This document shows positions 8,507 through 17,008 of a DNA stretch of 64,000 nt, piece after piece (position 1 is the first letter of the stretch; each line of letters opens with the position of its first letter). Source of the stretch: a filamentous cyanobacterium ESFC-1 (GTDB taxonomy: Bacteria > Cyanobacteriota > Cyanobacteriia > Cyanobacteriales > Spirulinaceae). The stretch covers positions 939,252-1,003,251 of the forward strand of contig KB904821.1 in the NCBI GenBank assembly GCA_000380225.1, read 5' to 3'. The notes below the pieces were generated by a model. That model worked only from the letters and a program-made list of their open reading frames with translations. It did not search any database and was not told the DNA's origin. The position numbers were made by a program, and so were the translations under genes.

Positions 8507-8634
8507 TTTCGTTCTAAACTTAATTCCCGATTCGCGATCGCGAGCATCTCAAACTGTGCCACACTTACCTGTAGTCTCAGAGTTTTCGGCAAGTGCAGGA
8601 GATAGGTTTCTGTGGGATGAGGAGCAGTAATCAT

Positions 8635-8926
8635 ACAGCCAGAAGTAAGGCAAATATCTACGCTTGTTAGATTAGAACCCCGGTTTTTTGAAAAAACTGG
8701 GGTTCTGAATGCTCGCTGTCTAAAAGAGTTTTATATCTTTTGTAGGGGCGAGGTTTCCTCGTCCAATCTCTCCCTTGGGTCATCAAACTTTGATGCAATT
8801 ATAGAACAAAAATCGACAAGATACTAAGGCCAAATTGGGCAGGGAAACCCAGCCCCTACGGTTATTATGGATGGTTCCTACACACTTAATTTGACCCCAC
8901 TGTGGAAAAACCGGGGTTCCAAAACC
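8635..8926. repeat. AACCCCGG hairpin and two GGGGCGGGG-type palindromes
   Basis: The 8674-8706 hairpin (AGAACCCCGG with CTGGGGTTCT) repeats the one at 7224-7254. Two degenerate copies of the window-wide palindrome follow, one starting GTAGGGGCGAGG at 8742-8764 and one ending CCCCTAC at 8837-8859. They face each other, so the 118-base stretch between their outer ends is itself an inverted repeat. A further CCGGGGTT lies at about 8910. Confidence 0.7.
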
Positions 8927-9856
8927 TCACCGACGCGCAACCCAATTTTCCGCTTCTTGTAGGGCATATTGCCACATCGCATAACCTTGAGCATTGAGGT
9001 GAATACCATCGGTGGTTAACTCTTGATGTAACTTGCCCTCGTAGTCCACAAAAAAGGCGTGGAGATTAAGATAACTTGCCCCCTCTTGTTGTGCGATGAG
9101 GACAATTTGGCGATTGAGACGGCGAATCCGGGCATTAGAAATACTTGGTAAGCGAGTCGGTAAAATCGACTGAACCACAATTTCAGCATTGGGATGTTGC
9201 GATCGCAACTGCCGCATCATTCCCCGCATATTATGAAGGATAGTTGCATCGCTGGCTCCTTGTTTGAGGTCATTAATCCCTGCCATTAAATAAACCGTAT
9301 CGGGGCGCGTATTTTGGAAAGCTTGAAGCCGTTGGCGAATTTGGGTCGAATTTTCGCCGGAAATGCCTTGATTGAGCCAAAACTTATCAACGGTTAACAA
9401 CTTACTGGGAAACCATTGACTGAGAGAATCCCCCACCAAAATACTAAGACGATTTTGGCCTTGGCCTTTCGCGATCGCCCTCGCTTCGGCAGCCAATAAC
9501 TCTTGCCATTGTTGATGCGTCGGCTGTTGTGTCGCTTTCCCCCACTTCCCTTGAAAACTGTCCGGCGACAAACGAGTATAAAGCTGACCCGCCTGTAAAG
9601 CCGCCTGTCGCTGGGCAAACAACTGGGCCCCCGAAATCGGGGTTGGTATTGCTTTCGAGGCTGTAGGGGCGCTGCTAAACTCCAATCGAGGGGTTTCTGA
9701 GGTAGGCTTTGCTTGGGCTACAGTCGCCGCTTGAGCTTCATCCTGCTCAAACCAAGCTTGAAACTGCTCTAACCAATCCGGGGGAAGGGGTGGTGGTGGT
9801 GCAGAAATGGGCCCGGCGGCTATAAAGCCTGTGGCTAGGAATAAAGCTTGGCTCAT
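8927..9856 (-). CDS. SGNH/GDSL hydrolase, probably exported
   Basis: About 309 residues. The N-terminus is hydrophobic (MSQALFLATGFIAAGP) and then Pro-rich, consistent with export. The SGNH hydrolase domain fills the C-terminal two thirds: block I LVGDSLSQW with the Ser nucleophile, block III GINDLKQG, and block V DGIHLNAQG with Asp and His. Such enzymes hydrolyse esters of lipids or polysaccharides; the substrate is unknown. The frame stays open for 67 more codons upstream through tandem repeats. The start at 9856 is chosen because AAGGAG lies nine bases before it and the upstream part only translates the repeat. Confidence 0.85.
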   Translation of the reverse strand: MSQALFLATGFIAAGPISAPPPPLPPDWLEQFQAWFEQDEAQAATVAQAKPTSETPRLEFSSAPTASKAIPTPISGAQLFAQRQAALQAGQLYTRLSPDSFQGKWGKATQQPTHQQWQELLAAEARAIAKGQGQNRLSILVGDSLSQWFPSKLLTVDKFWLNQGISGENSTQIRQRLQAFQNTRPDTVYLMAGINDLKQGASDATILHNMRGMMRQLRSQHPNAEIVVQSILPTRLPSISNARIRRLNRQIVLIAQQEGASYLNLHAFFVDYEGKLHQELTTDGIHLNAQGYAMWQYALQEAENWVARR

Positions 9857-9865
9857 GGGAATTCT

Positions 9866-10430
9866 CCTTGTTGTTGGTTGTTGGTCATTTGTCCTTCGTC
9901 CTTTGTTGTTTTTTCTGATTCTCCAGTACAACTTTGTTTGTCCTTGGTCATTTGTCCTTCGTCCTTTGTTGTTTTTTCTGATTCTCCAGTACAACTTTGT
10001 TTGTCCTTGGTCATTTGTCCTTCGTCCTTTGTTGTTTTTTCTGATTCTCCAGTACAACTTTGTTTGTCCTTGGTCATTTGTCCTTCGTCCTTTGTTGTTT
10101 TTTTCTGATTCTCCAGTACAAACCCAAGAATGCTACACCGGATGCTAATGACCAATGACCAATGACTTTGGTTTGTCCTTGGTCATTTGTCCTTCGTCCT
10201 TTGTTGTTTTTTTCTGATTCTCCAGTACAAACCCAAGAATGCTACACCGGATGCTAATGACCAATGACCAATGACTAATGACTTTGGTTTGTCCTTGGTC
10301 ATTTGTCCTTCGTCCTTTGTTATTTTTTTCTGATTCTCCAGTACAAACCCAAGAATGCTACACCGGATGCTAATGACCAATGACCAATGACCAATGACCA
10401 ATGACTAATGACTAATGACAATCTCTGACC
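9866..10430. repeat. Tandem repeats of 63, 109 and 116 bases built from TTTGTCC/TTGGTCA heptamers
   Basis: The block containing TTTGTCCTTCGTCCTTTG, followed by CTGATTCTCCAGTACAA, begins near 9886 and recurs at spacings of 63, 63, 63, 109 and 116 bases. The longer units add CCCAAGAATGCTACACCGG and runs of AATGACC. The gap lies between divergent genes (SGNH hydrolase and antiporter). The end near 10430 has A/C-rich AATGACC runs, while the left side reads TTTGTCC, in line with the arm rule seen elsewhere. The remaining 10431-10577 holds no evident gene and presumably the antiporter promoter. Confidence 0.9.
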
Positions 10431-10577
10431 CCAACCGTCAGGAAAATCCCAAAACGTCACCAGAATCCGTTGCAAGAAAGGCAGCAGGAGTGAGAACGTT
10501 TATGTAAATTATTGAAAGGTTAAAAAGGTTCACGCTCGCCGACGAGCCAATGGCAAGATTAGGAGATTGTAAAACGC

Positions 10578-12002
10578 ATGATATTTGTTCAAACGATAAT
10601 CGATTTCACGGCAACTCAGGGGTTATCCGGGCCTTCTTTGTGGCTGGCGACAACCCCCGAAACCGTGGATGTCGATCGCGGCGCGCTGGTGATTGCTGGC
10701 GTATTGTTAAGCCTAATTACGATCTTTATTGCGAGTAAAGTCGGGGGTGAAGTTTGCTCTCGGATCAACTTACCCCCAGTGCTGGGTGAATTGGTAGGCG
10801 GCGTACTTATCGGGATTTCTGCCTTATCGATTTTGGTATTTCCCGAAAGTGGCGCACAAGCGAGTGATTCTTTGATTTTCAAGCTCATGGAACTCGGTAC
10901 GCCCCTGCCGCCTGAAATCGCCGAATCGATTTTTGAGTCCCAAAGCGAAGTGATCGATGTGCTGTCGGAGTTGGGAGTTATTATCCTGCTGTTTGAAATT
11001 GGGCTAGAGTCCGACCTCAAAGAACTCATTGATGCCGGAGTGCAAGCCACAATTGTAGCGGTAGTGGGGGTAGTAGCTCCTTTTGCTTTGGGAACGATTG
11101 GGTTAATTTACCTATTTAGCATTCCCACTATTCCGGCAGTGTTCGCGGGGGCAGCTTTAACCGCCACCAGTATCGGTATTACGGCGAAGGTGTTGGCGGA
11201 ATTGGGTCAACTCAGCAGCAAGGAAGGTCAAATTATTATCGGGGCTGCGGTGATTGATGATGTCTTGGGCATTATCGTCTTGGCGGTGGTTTCGAGTTTG
11301 GCGAAAACCGGGGAAGTCCAGATTGTCAATATTGCTTATCTGATTATCAGTGCGGCAGTGTTTTTAGTGGGGGCGATTTTATTGGGTCGCTTTCTCAAGG
11401 ATTATTATGTGGGCTTGGTCAACAACATGAAGACGCGGGGCGAATTGCTGCTCACGGCTTTGGTGTTTTGCTTTGCTTTAGCCTACATTGCCAATGCGAT
11501 TCAACTTGAAGGGATTTTAGGGGCGTTTGCGGCGGGTTTGGTGTTGGCAGAAACGGAAAAACGCCCGGACTTAGAAAAGCAAATTGTCCCGGTGTCGGAT
11601 GTTTTGGTTCCCGTGTTTTTTGTCTGTGTGGGGGCGCAAACGAATCTCAATGTCTTGAATCCGGCGGTTCCGAGCAATCGTGAAGGGTTGATTGTGGCAA
11701 TCTTCCTGATTGTTGTGGCGATTATCGGTAAGGTAGTCACAGGTTTTACGGTGTTCGGACAACCGGGCATTAACCGCTTGGCGATTGGGGTGGGGATGAT
11801 TCCTCGCGGTGAAGTGGGTTTGGTTTTTGCCGGGGTGGGTTCTGCTAGTGGCGCACTCTCGGCTTCAACCGAAGCGGCAATTATTATGATGGTGATTTCC
11901 ACAACATTTCTGGCCCCGCCTTTGTTACGGGTTGTCTTTCAAACCCCCGAACCCAAATCCGAGGCGGTTTCATCAAATTCTGTGAACTCGGAACCCAAGT
12001 AG
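10578..12002 (+). CDS. Na+/H+ antiporter of the NapA/KefB (CPA2) type, NhaS3-like
   Basis: A 474-residue integral membrane protein with about twelve helices that would exchange Na+ or K+ for H+. Family marks: GGEVCSRINLPPVLGELVGGVLIG near residue 60, ILLFEIGLESDLKEL, the unwound-helix segment AALTATSIGITAKVLAELG, the ion-site region AVIDDVLGIIVLAVVSSLAK with the Asp-Asp pair, and MIPRGEVGLVFAGVG near residue 410. The length and N-terminus resemble cyanobacterial NhaS3, a thylakoid antiporter; that orthology is inferred. No TrkA/RCK domain is attached. The amidase gene follows after 68 bases on the same strand. Confidence 0.9.
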   Translation: MIFVQTIIDFTATQGLSGPSLWLATTPETVDVDRGALVIAGVLLSLITIFIASKVGGEVCSRINLPPVLGELVGGVLIGISALSILVFPESGAQASDSLIFKLMELGTPLPPEIAESIFESQSEVIDVLSELGVIILLFEIGLESDLKELIDAGVQATIVAVVGVVAPFALGTIGLIYLFSIPTIPAVFAGAALTATSIGITAKVLAELGQLSSKEGQIIIGAAVIDDVLGIIVLAVVSSLAKTGEVQIVNIAYLIISAAVFLVGAILLGRFLKDYYVGLVNNMKTRGELLLTALVFCFALAYIANAIQLEGILGAFAAGLVLAETEKRPDLEKQIVPVSDVLVPVFFVCVGAQTNLNVLNPAVPSNREGLIVAIFLIVVAIIGKVVTGFTVFGQPGINRLAIGVGMIPRGEVGLVFAGVGSASGALSASTEAAIIMMVISTTFLAPPLLRVVFQTPEPKSEAVSSNSVNSEPK

Positions 12003-12070
12003 GGGGTACAGTATCTTTGTGAATTACAAGGACACCTATACCGAGTAATAACCTCTCGAGGAGTAAGATT

Positions 12071-13816
12071 TTGAAACATTACCAACGATACGGACTACTC
12101 CTAAGTCTATTGAGCGTGTTGTGTTTTGCCGCGCCGAGTTGGGCCGATCGCATTACGTTTTGGCGCTTTGACCGCAATGAGAATCAGTTGGTGTTTACCA
12201 CGGATTCGGATGTACAGCCGACGGCGCAGTTGATTTCTAATCCGACTCGTTTAGTCATTGACCTACCGGGGATTCGCTTGGGTCAACCCACGGTGAATCA
12301 ATCGGTGGGCGGTTTGATTCGCTCGTTGCGGGTGGGTCAGTTTGACACTCGCACGACGCGCATTGTGATTGAGGTGGCTCCGGGCTATACCCTAGACCCG
12401 GAAAAGATTCGCTTTCGGGGAGCAACGCCGACTCAGTGGTCGGTACAGTTACCCGAACCGGAACGGATTTCGTCGTCGGTTTCCGAACCGCCGACGGTAA
12501 CGAGTTCGGCTGAGTCGGAGCGGCCCTTTCGAGTAACGAGTAACGGTTTTTTTTTAAGTCTGAACGGCTCTCCCGCTAGAGTTGATGTCAATCGCGATCG
12601 CGATCGGGTCAATATTGACCTCGAAGGGGTAGTTTTATCAACAGATTTACTCACCAACGCGATCGCGCTCAACCAATTCGGAGTCCGCTCGGCTCGTTTT
12701 ACCCAAGTCAATGCCAATCCGCCGATCGCTCGCATCACCCTCGATACGAGCGATCGCGCTCAACGTTGGCAAGCAAGTTCTGATAACCGGGGTGGGGTAA
12801 ATATTGTTCCTGTGGGCAATACCACCCCGATTGCGGCTCGTTCTCGGTTAGCGACGATTGAATCGATTGATTTCAGTCGCGATACTTTATTTATTAATGC
12901 CAATAATGACATTACCGGGTCGAGTCGGTGGAATGCTCAAGCCCAACTGTATGAAATTACCATTCCGAATGCTCAACTGGCAGACCGCTTGCAAGGGCCG
13001 CAAATCGGACGCAATAGCCCCATTGCTGAGTTACGAGTGCGTCAACAAGACGATCGCACCACGATTTTATTACTCAAACCGAGATCGGGTTACCGTTTAG
13101 GGCAAGTGCCTAGGGGTCGCAGTCGCCGTTTAAGCCTGCCCCTGGAGCAACAAGGCTCTCGTGTCAGTCCCCCTACTGAAGAACGCCAGCGCATTGCTGT
13201 ACCGCCTCCTAGTCGTCGCTCTAGCCCTTCTCAAGCCGCCCCCACTCCTGCCCCGACGGGGAATTTACCGAGGGTTCGCAATTCGCGGGTGTTGGTGACA
13301 GTAGACCCTGGTCACGGCGGCAAAGACCCAGGGGCGATCGGGATTGGGGGGTTGCAAGAAAAGGATGTGGTACTTGATATTAGCTTGCAGGTGGCGCGGT
13401 TGCTCGAACAACAAGGGGTGCAGGTGTTGTTGACGCGAGGGGATGACCGTTTTATTAGTTTAAATGGCCGCACGGCCATGGCGAATCGGGCCCGAGCCGA
13501 TCTTTTTGTGAGTATTCACGCTAATGCGATTAGTATGAGTCGCCCGGATGTGAATGGTTTTGAGATTTATTATTATTCGAGTGGATTACGGTTGGCTCAG
13601 ACGATTCATCGCAGTGTGATGCAGAGTATTAATATTCGCGATCGCGGGGTACGCCAAGCCAGATTTTATGTTTTACGCAACTCGGCGATGCCTGCGGTAT
13701 TAGTGGAAACGGGCTTTTTGACGGGGCGCGAAGATGCGGCGAATCTGCGTCAAGCGAGTCATCGTCGGCAAATGGCAGAGGCGATCGCGCGGGGAATTTT
13801 ACTTTATCTTCAATGA
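12071..13816 (+). CDS. amiC: N-acetylmuramoyl-L-alanine amidase with AMIN domain
   Basis: A 581-residue exported amidase that cleaves the peptide stem from muramic acid; in filamentous cyanobacteria such enzymes drill septal nanopores. A signal peptide ends about PSWA (residues 22-25). An AMIN domain follows (residues 26-130, peptidoglycan binding), then a second AMIN-like region, a Pro/Ser-rich linker and the Amidase_3 domain from about residue 410. Zinc ligands are visible in DPGHGGKDPG, LQEKDVVLD, SIHANA and VETGFLT. The start is TTG, supported by GAGGAG seven bases upstream. murI follows about 113 bases downstream, so a cell-wall cluster is likely. Confidence 0.93.
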   Translation: MKHYQRYGLLLSLLSVLCFAAPSWADRITFWRFDRNENQLVFTTDSDVQPTAQLISNPTRLVIDLPGIRLGQPTVNQSVGGLIRSLRVGQFDTRTTRIVIEVAPGYTLDPEKIRFRGATPTQWSVQLPEPERISSSVSEPPTVTSSAESERPFRVTSNGFFLSLNGSPARVDVNRDRDRVNIDLEGVVLSTDLLTNAIALNQFGVRSARFTQVNANPPIARITLDTSDRAQRWQASSDNRGGVNIVPVGNTTPIAARSRLATIESIDFSRDTLFINANNDITGSSRWNAQAQLYEITIPNAQLADRLQGPQIGRNSPIAELRVRQQDDRTTILLLKPRSGYRLGQVPRGRSRRLSLPLEQQGSRVSPPTEERQRIAVPPPSRRSSPSQAAPTPAPTGNLPRVRNSRVLVTVDPGHGGKDPGAIGIGGLQEKDVVLDISLQVARLLEQQGVQVLLTRGDDRFISLNGRTAMANRARADLFVSIHANAISMSRPDVNGFEIYYYSSGLRLAQTIHRSVMQSINIRDRGVRQARFYVLRNSAMPAVLVETGFLTGREDAANLRQASHRRQMAEAIARGILLYLQ

Positions 13817-13929
13817 AAATTATCACCGTTTCAGGCAAATTCAAACTTTAGAAAGTCCGACAAAAGCGCGACACTCGGCTACACTGAGGTCTAATTCTCG
13901 ATCTATTGCGTCAATTATTTAGGAAACTA

Positions 13930-14745
13930 ATGCAGCGAATTGGCATTTTTGATAGTGGTGTGGGGGGATTAACGGTTCTGCGCGAACTCGATCGCCAGCT
14001 TCCCCAGGAGTCTATTCTTTATTTTGCAGATACGGATCGTCTACCCTACGGGACGCGATCGCCCCAAGAAATTTTACAGTTTGTGCGAGAAATTATCCCT
14101 TGGATGCTTTCTCAACAAGTCAAAATGATTTTGATGGCTTGTAATACGAGTTCGGCGTTGGCGTTAGAAACGGTGCGTCAAGAGTTTGATGTCCCGATTT
14201 TAGGTTTGATTTTACCGGGGGCGGCGGCGGCGGTTCACAAAGGGCAACGCATTGGCGTAATTGCCACCCCAGCAACCGCAGCAAGTCACGCTTACCGAGA
14301 TGCCATTTTAGAAATTGATACCACCGTACAGGTTTGGGAAGTGGGGTGTCCTGAGTTTGTGCCGTTGATCGAACAAAATCGCCTTCACGATGCCTATACT
14401 TATGAGGTTGCTCGCCGTTATCTCCAACCTCTGCTCGATCGCGACATCGATACGTTGATTTATGGCTGTACCCATTACCCCCACCTCGAACCGGTGTTGC
14501 GGGCGATTCTACCGCCGGGTGTGCGCTTGATCGATCCGGCGCGATCGCTGGTGCAAGCCACCCAACAAGAGTTAACTTTACTCAATCTCCAAAACCGGGG
14601 CGATCGCGTCCCTACTCAATTTCGCGTCAGTGGTTCGCCCCAGCAGTTTGCCCGGTTGTCTCAGCAATGGTTGGGAGATTTTCCCCACGTCGAAAAAGTC
14701 TACCTCTCAACGACATTAGAATTGCCAATCGAGTCGATAGACTGA
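13930..14745 (+). CDS. murI: Glutamate racemase
   Basis: This enzyme makes D-glutamate for peptidoglycan in the cytoplasm. The two catalytic Cys residues are in MACNTSSALAL and YGCTHYPHL. The N-terminus is the family form RIGIFDSGVGGLTVLREL, followed by YFADTDRLPYG. At 271 residues it is of normal length. An upstream in-frame TTG at 13906 exists, but the ATG at 13930, with AGGA before it, matches the family start. It lies downstream of the amidase gene on the same strand. Confidence 0.96.
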   Translation: MQRIGIFDSGVGGLTVLRELDRQLPQESILYFADTDRLPYGTRSPQEILQFVREIIPWMLSQQVKMILMACNTSSALALETVRQEFDVPILGLILPGAAAAVHKGQRIGVIATPATAASHAYRDAILEIDTTVQVWEVGCPEFVPLIEQNRLHDAYTYEVARRYLQPLLDRDIDTLIYGCTHYPHLEPVLRAILPPGVRLIDPARSLVQATQQELTLLNLQNRGDRVPTQFRVSGSPQQFARLSQQWLGDFPHVEKVYLSTTLELPIESID

Positions 14746-14751
14746 TATAAT
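14722..14751 (+). promoter_or_regulatory. Possible sigma-70 promoter at the end of murI
   Basis: TTGCCA and TATAAT are separated by 18 bases inside and just beyond the murI 3' end, pointing right. No plus-strand gene begins until 15607. If active, it would drive an RNA antisense to the small minus-strand frame or a leader of more than 800 bases for the solanesyl diphosphate synthase. A hairpin TAGGCT with AGCCTA lies just beyond (about 14752-14778). Confidence 0.3.
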
Positions 14752-14775
14752 ATTAGGCTACAGTGCTTAAACAGC

Positions 14776-14892
14776 CTAGTGGATATGTCGCGTGGGCGTG
14801 ACGGTTACCTTGCCAGTACGTCGCGCCAACGCTAACAACAAATAAACGGACAGTAAGTAAGTCGCGGCAATCAGTAAGATCATAGTGGGCAT
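14776..14892 (-). CDS. Candidate 38-residue single-pass membrane protein
   Basis: The frame encodes MPTMILLIAATYLLSVYLLL followed by ALARRTGKVTVTPTRHIH: one strong hydrophobic helix and then a basic tail. This is the usual shape of the small subunits of photosynthetic and respiratory complexes, but it does not match the Psb, Pet, Psa or Ndh small subunits as remembered. Met-4 is an alternative start with GAAG nine bases upstream; Met-1 has only a weak ribosome site. It converges with murI, 30 bases from its stop. It could be chance. Confidence 0.4.
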   Translation of the reverse strand: MPTMILLIAATYLLSVYLLLALARRTGKVTVTPTRHIH

Positions 14893-15606
14893 CTTCAGGA
14901 GTCACTCATGGGCTAAAGGACAAGTAAAAAGAATAGCGGTAGGTATTGAGTTTTGTGAATCGCTTGCAAAACCAGGAAACCCCAGTTTCTTGTGCAGCTT
15001 GCGAATCGTGGTGTTAATTCGCTGAAGCTACGATCAACAGTCCCGTCAGCTTAGTAACAAGTTCCTAGGCTGACGTAAATAACGAAAACAAGAAGTCAAT
15101 CCATATCGTAAACCAGCAGACTGTTTTCCCATCACGCCGCCGCTTTCTGACTCTTAAAAGCTACAGACTGGGCGGGTGACTCGCACTACTCCAGAAGACT
15201 TTTGTAGACTGATTCTAACTCTTGCTACAAACCGAGCCAATCAAACGACTCTAAGCCCTTTATTGGGGTGATTCGGTGTCTTTGGGAGTGCTTTTCGTGC
15301 GGAAAGACGATCTGCTATTCGGGATTTATAATTTCGTAACAAAACTTCATTAAAAACGAGTTTTGCAAATGCTTAAAACCCCTACTACTAAAATAACACA
15401 ACATCCCCGGGTCTTAAAGGGGGAGTGTAAAAAAAATCTGAAGAAAGGCCAGTTTCAGTCTCAAGATAGATGGAGAAAAAAAGGCGATCGCCAAAAATTA
15501 ACGGCAATTTCTCTAAAATCGACACCCCCTGTTTGGAAAGCTTGTCTTAAAATAAATTAAAAGATATGTAAACTTTCGTAACCATACAGCCAAACCGGGC
15601 GAACTC
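14893..15606. other. Long gap before the solanesyl diphosphate synthase gene, possibly with a structured RNA
   Basis: No convincing protein gene is seen; a 65-codon plus-strand frame at 15363-15560 has a Lys-rich random-looking product. The stretch 15044-15076 forms an 11-base-pair hairpin, CGTCAGCTTAG with CTAGGCTGACG, around a 10-base loop. The base composition of 14960-15340 is more mixed than the AT-rich end next to the gene. A non-coding RNA gene is possible, but no known RNA family was recognised (tmRNA, RNase P RNA and SRP RNA motifs are absent). Confidence 0.35.
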
Positions 15607-16578
15607 ATGACCTCAGTAAAATCGCTTTTTGCTCCCGTTGAGACCGATCTGAGGCTCTTAGCGGAAAACCTCCAAAACCTCGTTAGCGCACAACATCCCA
15701 TCCTTAGTGCTGCCGCCGAACACCTGTTTGGTGCGGGAGGAAAGCGACTCAGGCCGGCCATTGTTCTGTTGGTAGCCCGTGGCACGATGTTAGACAAAGA
15801 CATTACACCGCGCCACCGTCGCTTGGCCGAAATCACCGAAATGATCCACACCGCCAGCTTAGTCCACGACGACGTAGTGGATGAATCAGAAGTGCGGCGC
15901 AACGTCTCCACGGTTAACAGCTTATTTGGCAACCGTATTGCGGTTTTAGCCGGAGACTTTCTCTTTGCTCAAGCCTCTTGGTATCTAGCCAACCTCGACC
16001 AACTCGAAGTGGTCAAACTGCTTTCGGAGGTGATTCGCGACTTTGCCGAAGGGGAAATTCGCCAAGGCCTCAATCGCTTTGAAACCAATTTGTCTTTAGA
16101 AGCTTACATCGAAAAAAGCTACTACAAAACCGCCTCCTTGATGGCCAACAGTGCCAAAGCCGCAGGCGTATTAAGCGAAGCCGATGCTGAAGTTAATCAA
16201 GCTTTATACGATTACGGTCGTCACTTTGGCTTGGCGTTTCAGATTGTGGATGATATTTTAGACTTCACCGCTTCGACGGAGGTTTTAGGCAAACCTGCCG
16301 GGTCAGATTTAGCCAGTGGTAACCTGACGGCCCCGGTTTTGTATGCCATGGAAGAACATCCCTTTCTCGCCGTTTTGATTGAGCGAGAGTTTAGCCAAGA
16401 CGGAGATTTAGAGCAAGCGTTGAGCTTGGTCGAAAAAAGCCAAGGCATTGCGAAATCGCGGGATTTAGCCGCCTACCACTCAAAGCAAGCCGTCGAAAGC
16501 CTCAAGTTGCTCAAACCCTCAGCATCGAGTCAAGCGCTGTTAGATTTAACTGAATATGTGTTGAGTCGGATGTATTAA
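15607..16578 (+). CDS. sds: Solanesyl diphosphate synthase (trans-prenyltransferase)
   Basis: A 323-residue all-trans polyprenyl diphosphate synthase that would build the C45 side chain of plastoquinone. The two Asp-rich motifs are visible as VHDDVVDESE (near residue 83, first Asp-rich motif in the DDxxD position) and FQIVDDILDF (near residue 217). FGAGGKRLRP near residue 42 binds isopentenyl diphosphate. Length and motifs match cyanobacterial Sds; chain length cannot be read with certainty from the sequence. TTTGTCC-type heptamers follow at 16583-16615. Confidence 0.93.
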   Translation: MTSVKSLFAPVETDLRLLAENLQNLVSAQHPILSAAAEHLFGAGGKRLRPAIVLLVARGTMLDKDITPRHRRLAEITEMIHTASLVHDDVVDESEVRRNVSTVNSLFGNRIAVLAGDFLFAQASWYLANLDQLEVVKLLSEVIRDFAEGEIRQGLNRFETNLSLEAYIEKSYYKTASLMANSAKAAGVLSEADAEVNQALYDYGRHFGLAFQIVDDILDFTASTEVLGKPAGSDLASGNLTAPVLYAMEEHPFLAVLIEREFSQDGDLEQALSLVEKSQGIAKSRDLAAYHSKQAVESLKLLKPSASSQALLDLTEYVLSRMY

Positions 16579-16582
16579 AGCT

Positions 16583-16615
16583 TTGTCCTTGGTCATTCGT
16601 CCTTGGTCTTTTGTT
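16583..16615 (+). repeat. TTTGTCC/TTGGTCA heptamers downstream of sds
   Basis: A short run of TTGTCCTTGGTCATTCGTCC-type units starts five bases after the sds stop. It has the same orientation relative to the gene (T/G-rich on the sense strand in the 3' flank) as at cobQ, brkB-like, glmM and histidine kinase genes. Confidence 0.75.
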
Positions 16616-16729
16616 TTTCGGAGTTGTGATTTGAGATTGTTGAAATCTGGCTTTTGCCCTCATCGCAAACCCCTCTCCCATATAGGGTGAGGGGCGATCG
16701 CGTGGATTTTATTTGTGATGATTCTCTGG

Positions 16730-17008
16730 TTAGACAGGAGCTAATTGTTGCACTTTATTTTCGAGAGACTGCATCAACGACTCGTAAGGCTTGATAAACT
16801 TATCAATGCCTTCATTCAGCAACTCTGCCATAATGTCATCGAGATTGATATGCACATCTGGGTCGTTTAACGTCTCGATTAGTTGTTGAGCTTCTTCGAC
16901 ATTGCTTTCAATGCGATTGGCTTGGATATCGCAATGATCTGCACCAGCCTCAATCGTACCCGGAGGAAGGGTGTTAACCGTATCTTGACCGATTAACTCG
17001 TTGACGAA
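16730..17008 (-). pseudogene. C-terminal fragment of transaldolase
   Basis: Ninety-two codons with no start codon read FVNELIGQDTVNTLPPGTIE, then NRIESNVEEAQQLI, DEGIDKFIKPY-like GIDKFIKPYESLM, and end QQLAPV and a stop. This is the C-terminus of cyanobacterial transaldolase (pentose phosphate pathway), roughly the last quarter of the protein. The 5' part is absent: the fragment begins directly after the stop codon of the gene at 17009-17524 and in the same frame. It therefore looks like the remains of a deletion or recombination event. A full transaldolase is not seen in this window. Confidence 0.85.

Larger units (their letters stand above)
7254..8634 (-). pseudogene. Second Uma2 copy, disrupted
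   Basis: The N-terminal part (8219-8634) is about 90 percent alike in protein to the intact copy, from the initiation codon to SPSDNLS. The C-terminal end (about 7254-7321) matches the last 20 or so codons of the intact copy. Between them about 900 bases of unrelated sequence replace roughly 135 bases of the gene, so it cannot make a normal Uma2 protein. Read from 8634, the frame continues to a stop at 8176 and would give a 152-residue chimera lacking the C-terminal half. The flanking AACCCCGG hairpin is duplicated as well. Confidence 0.85.

Noticed and set aside
9866-10430. CRISPR array
   Set aside because: The 63-base units are direct tandem repeats without unique spacers, and no cas genes are present.
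15363-15560. 65-codon plus-strand frame before sds
   Set aside because: Lys/Thr-rich random-looking product, no conserved pattern, and it ends in the AT-rich promoter region of sds.
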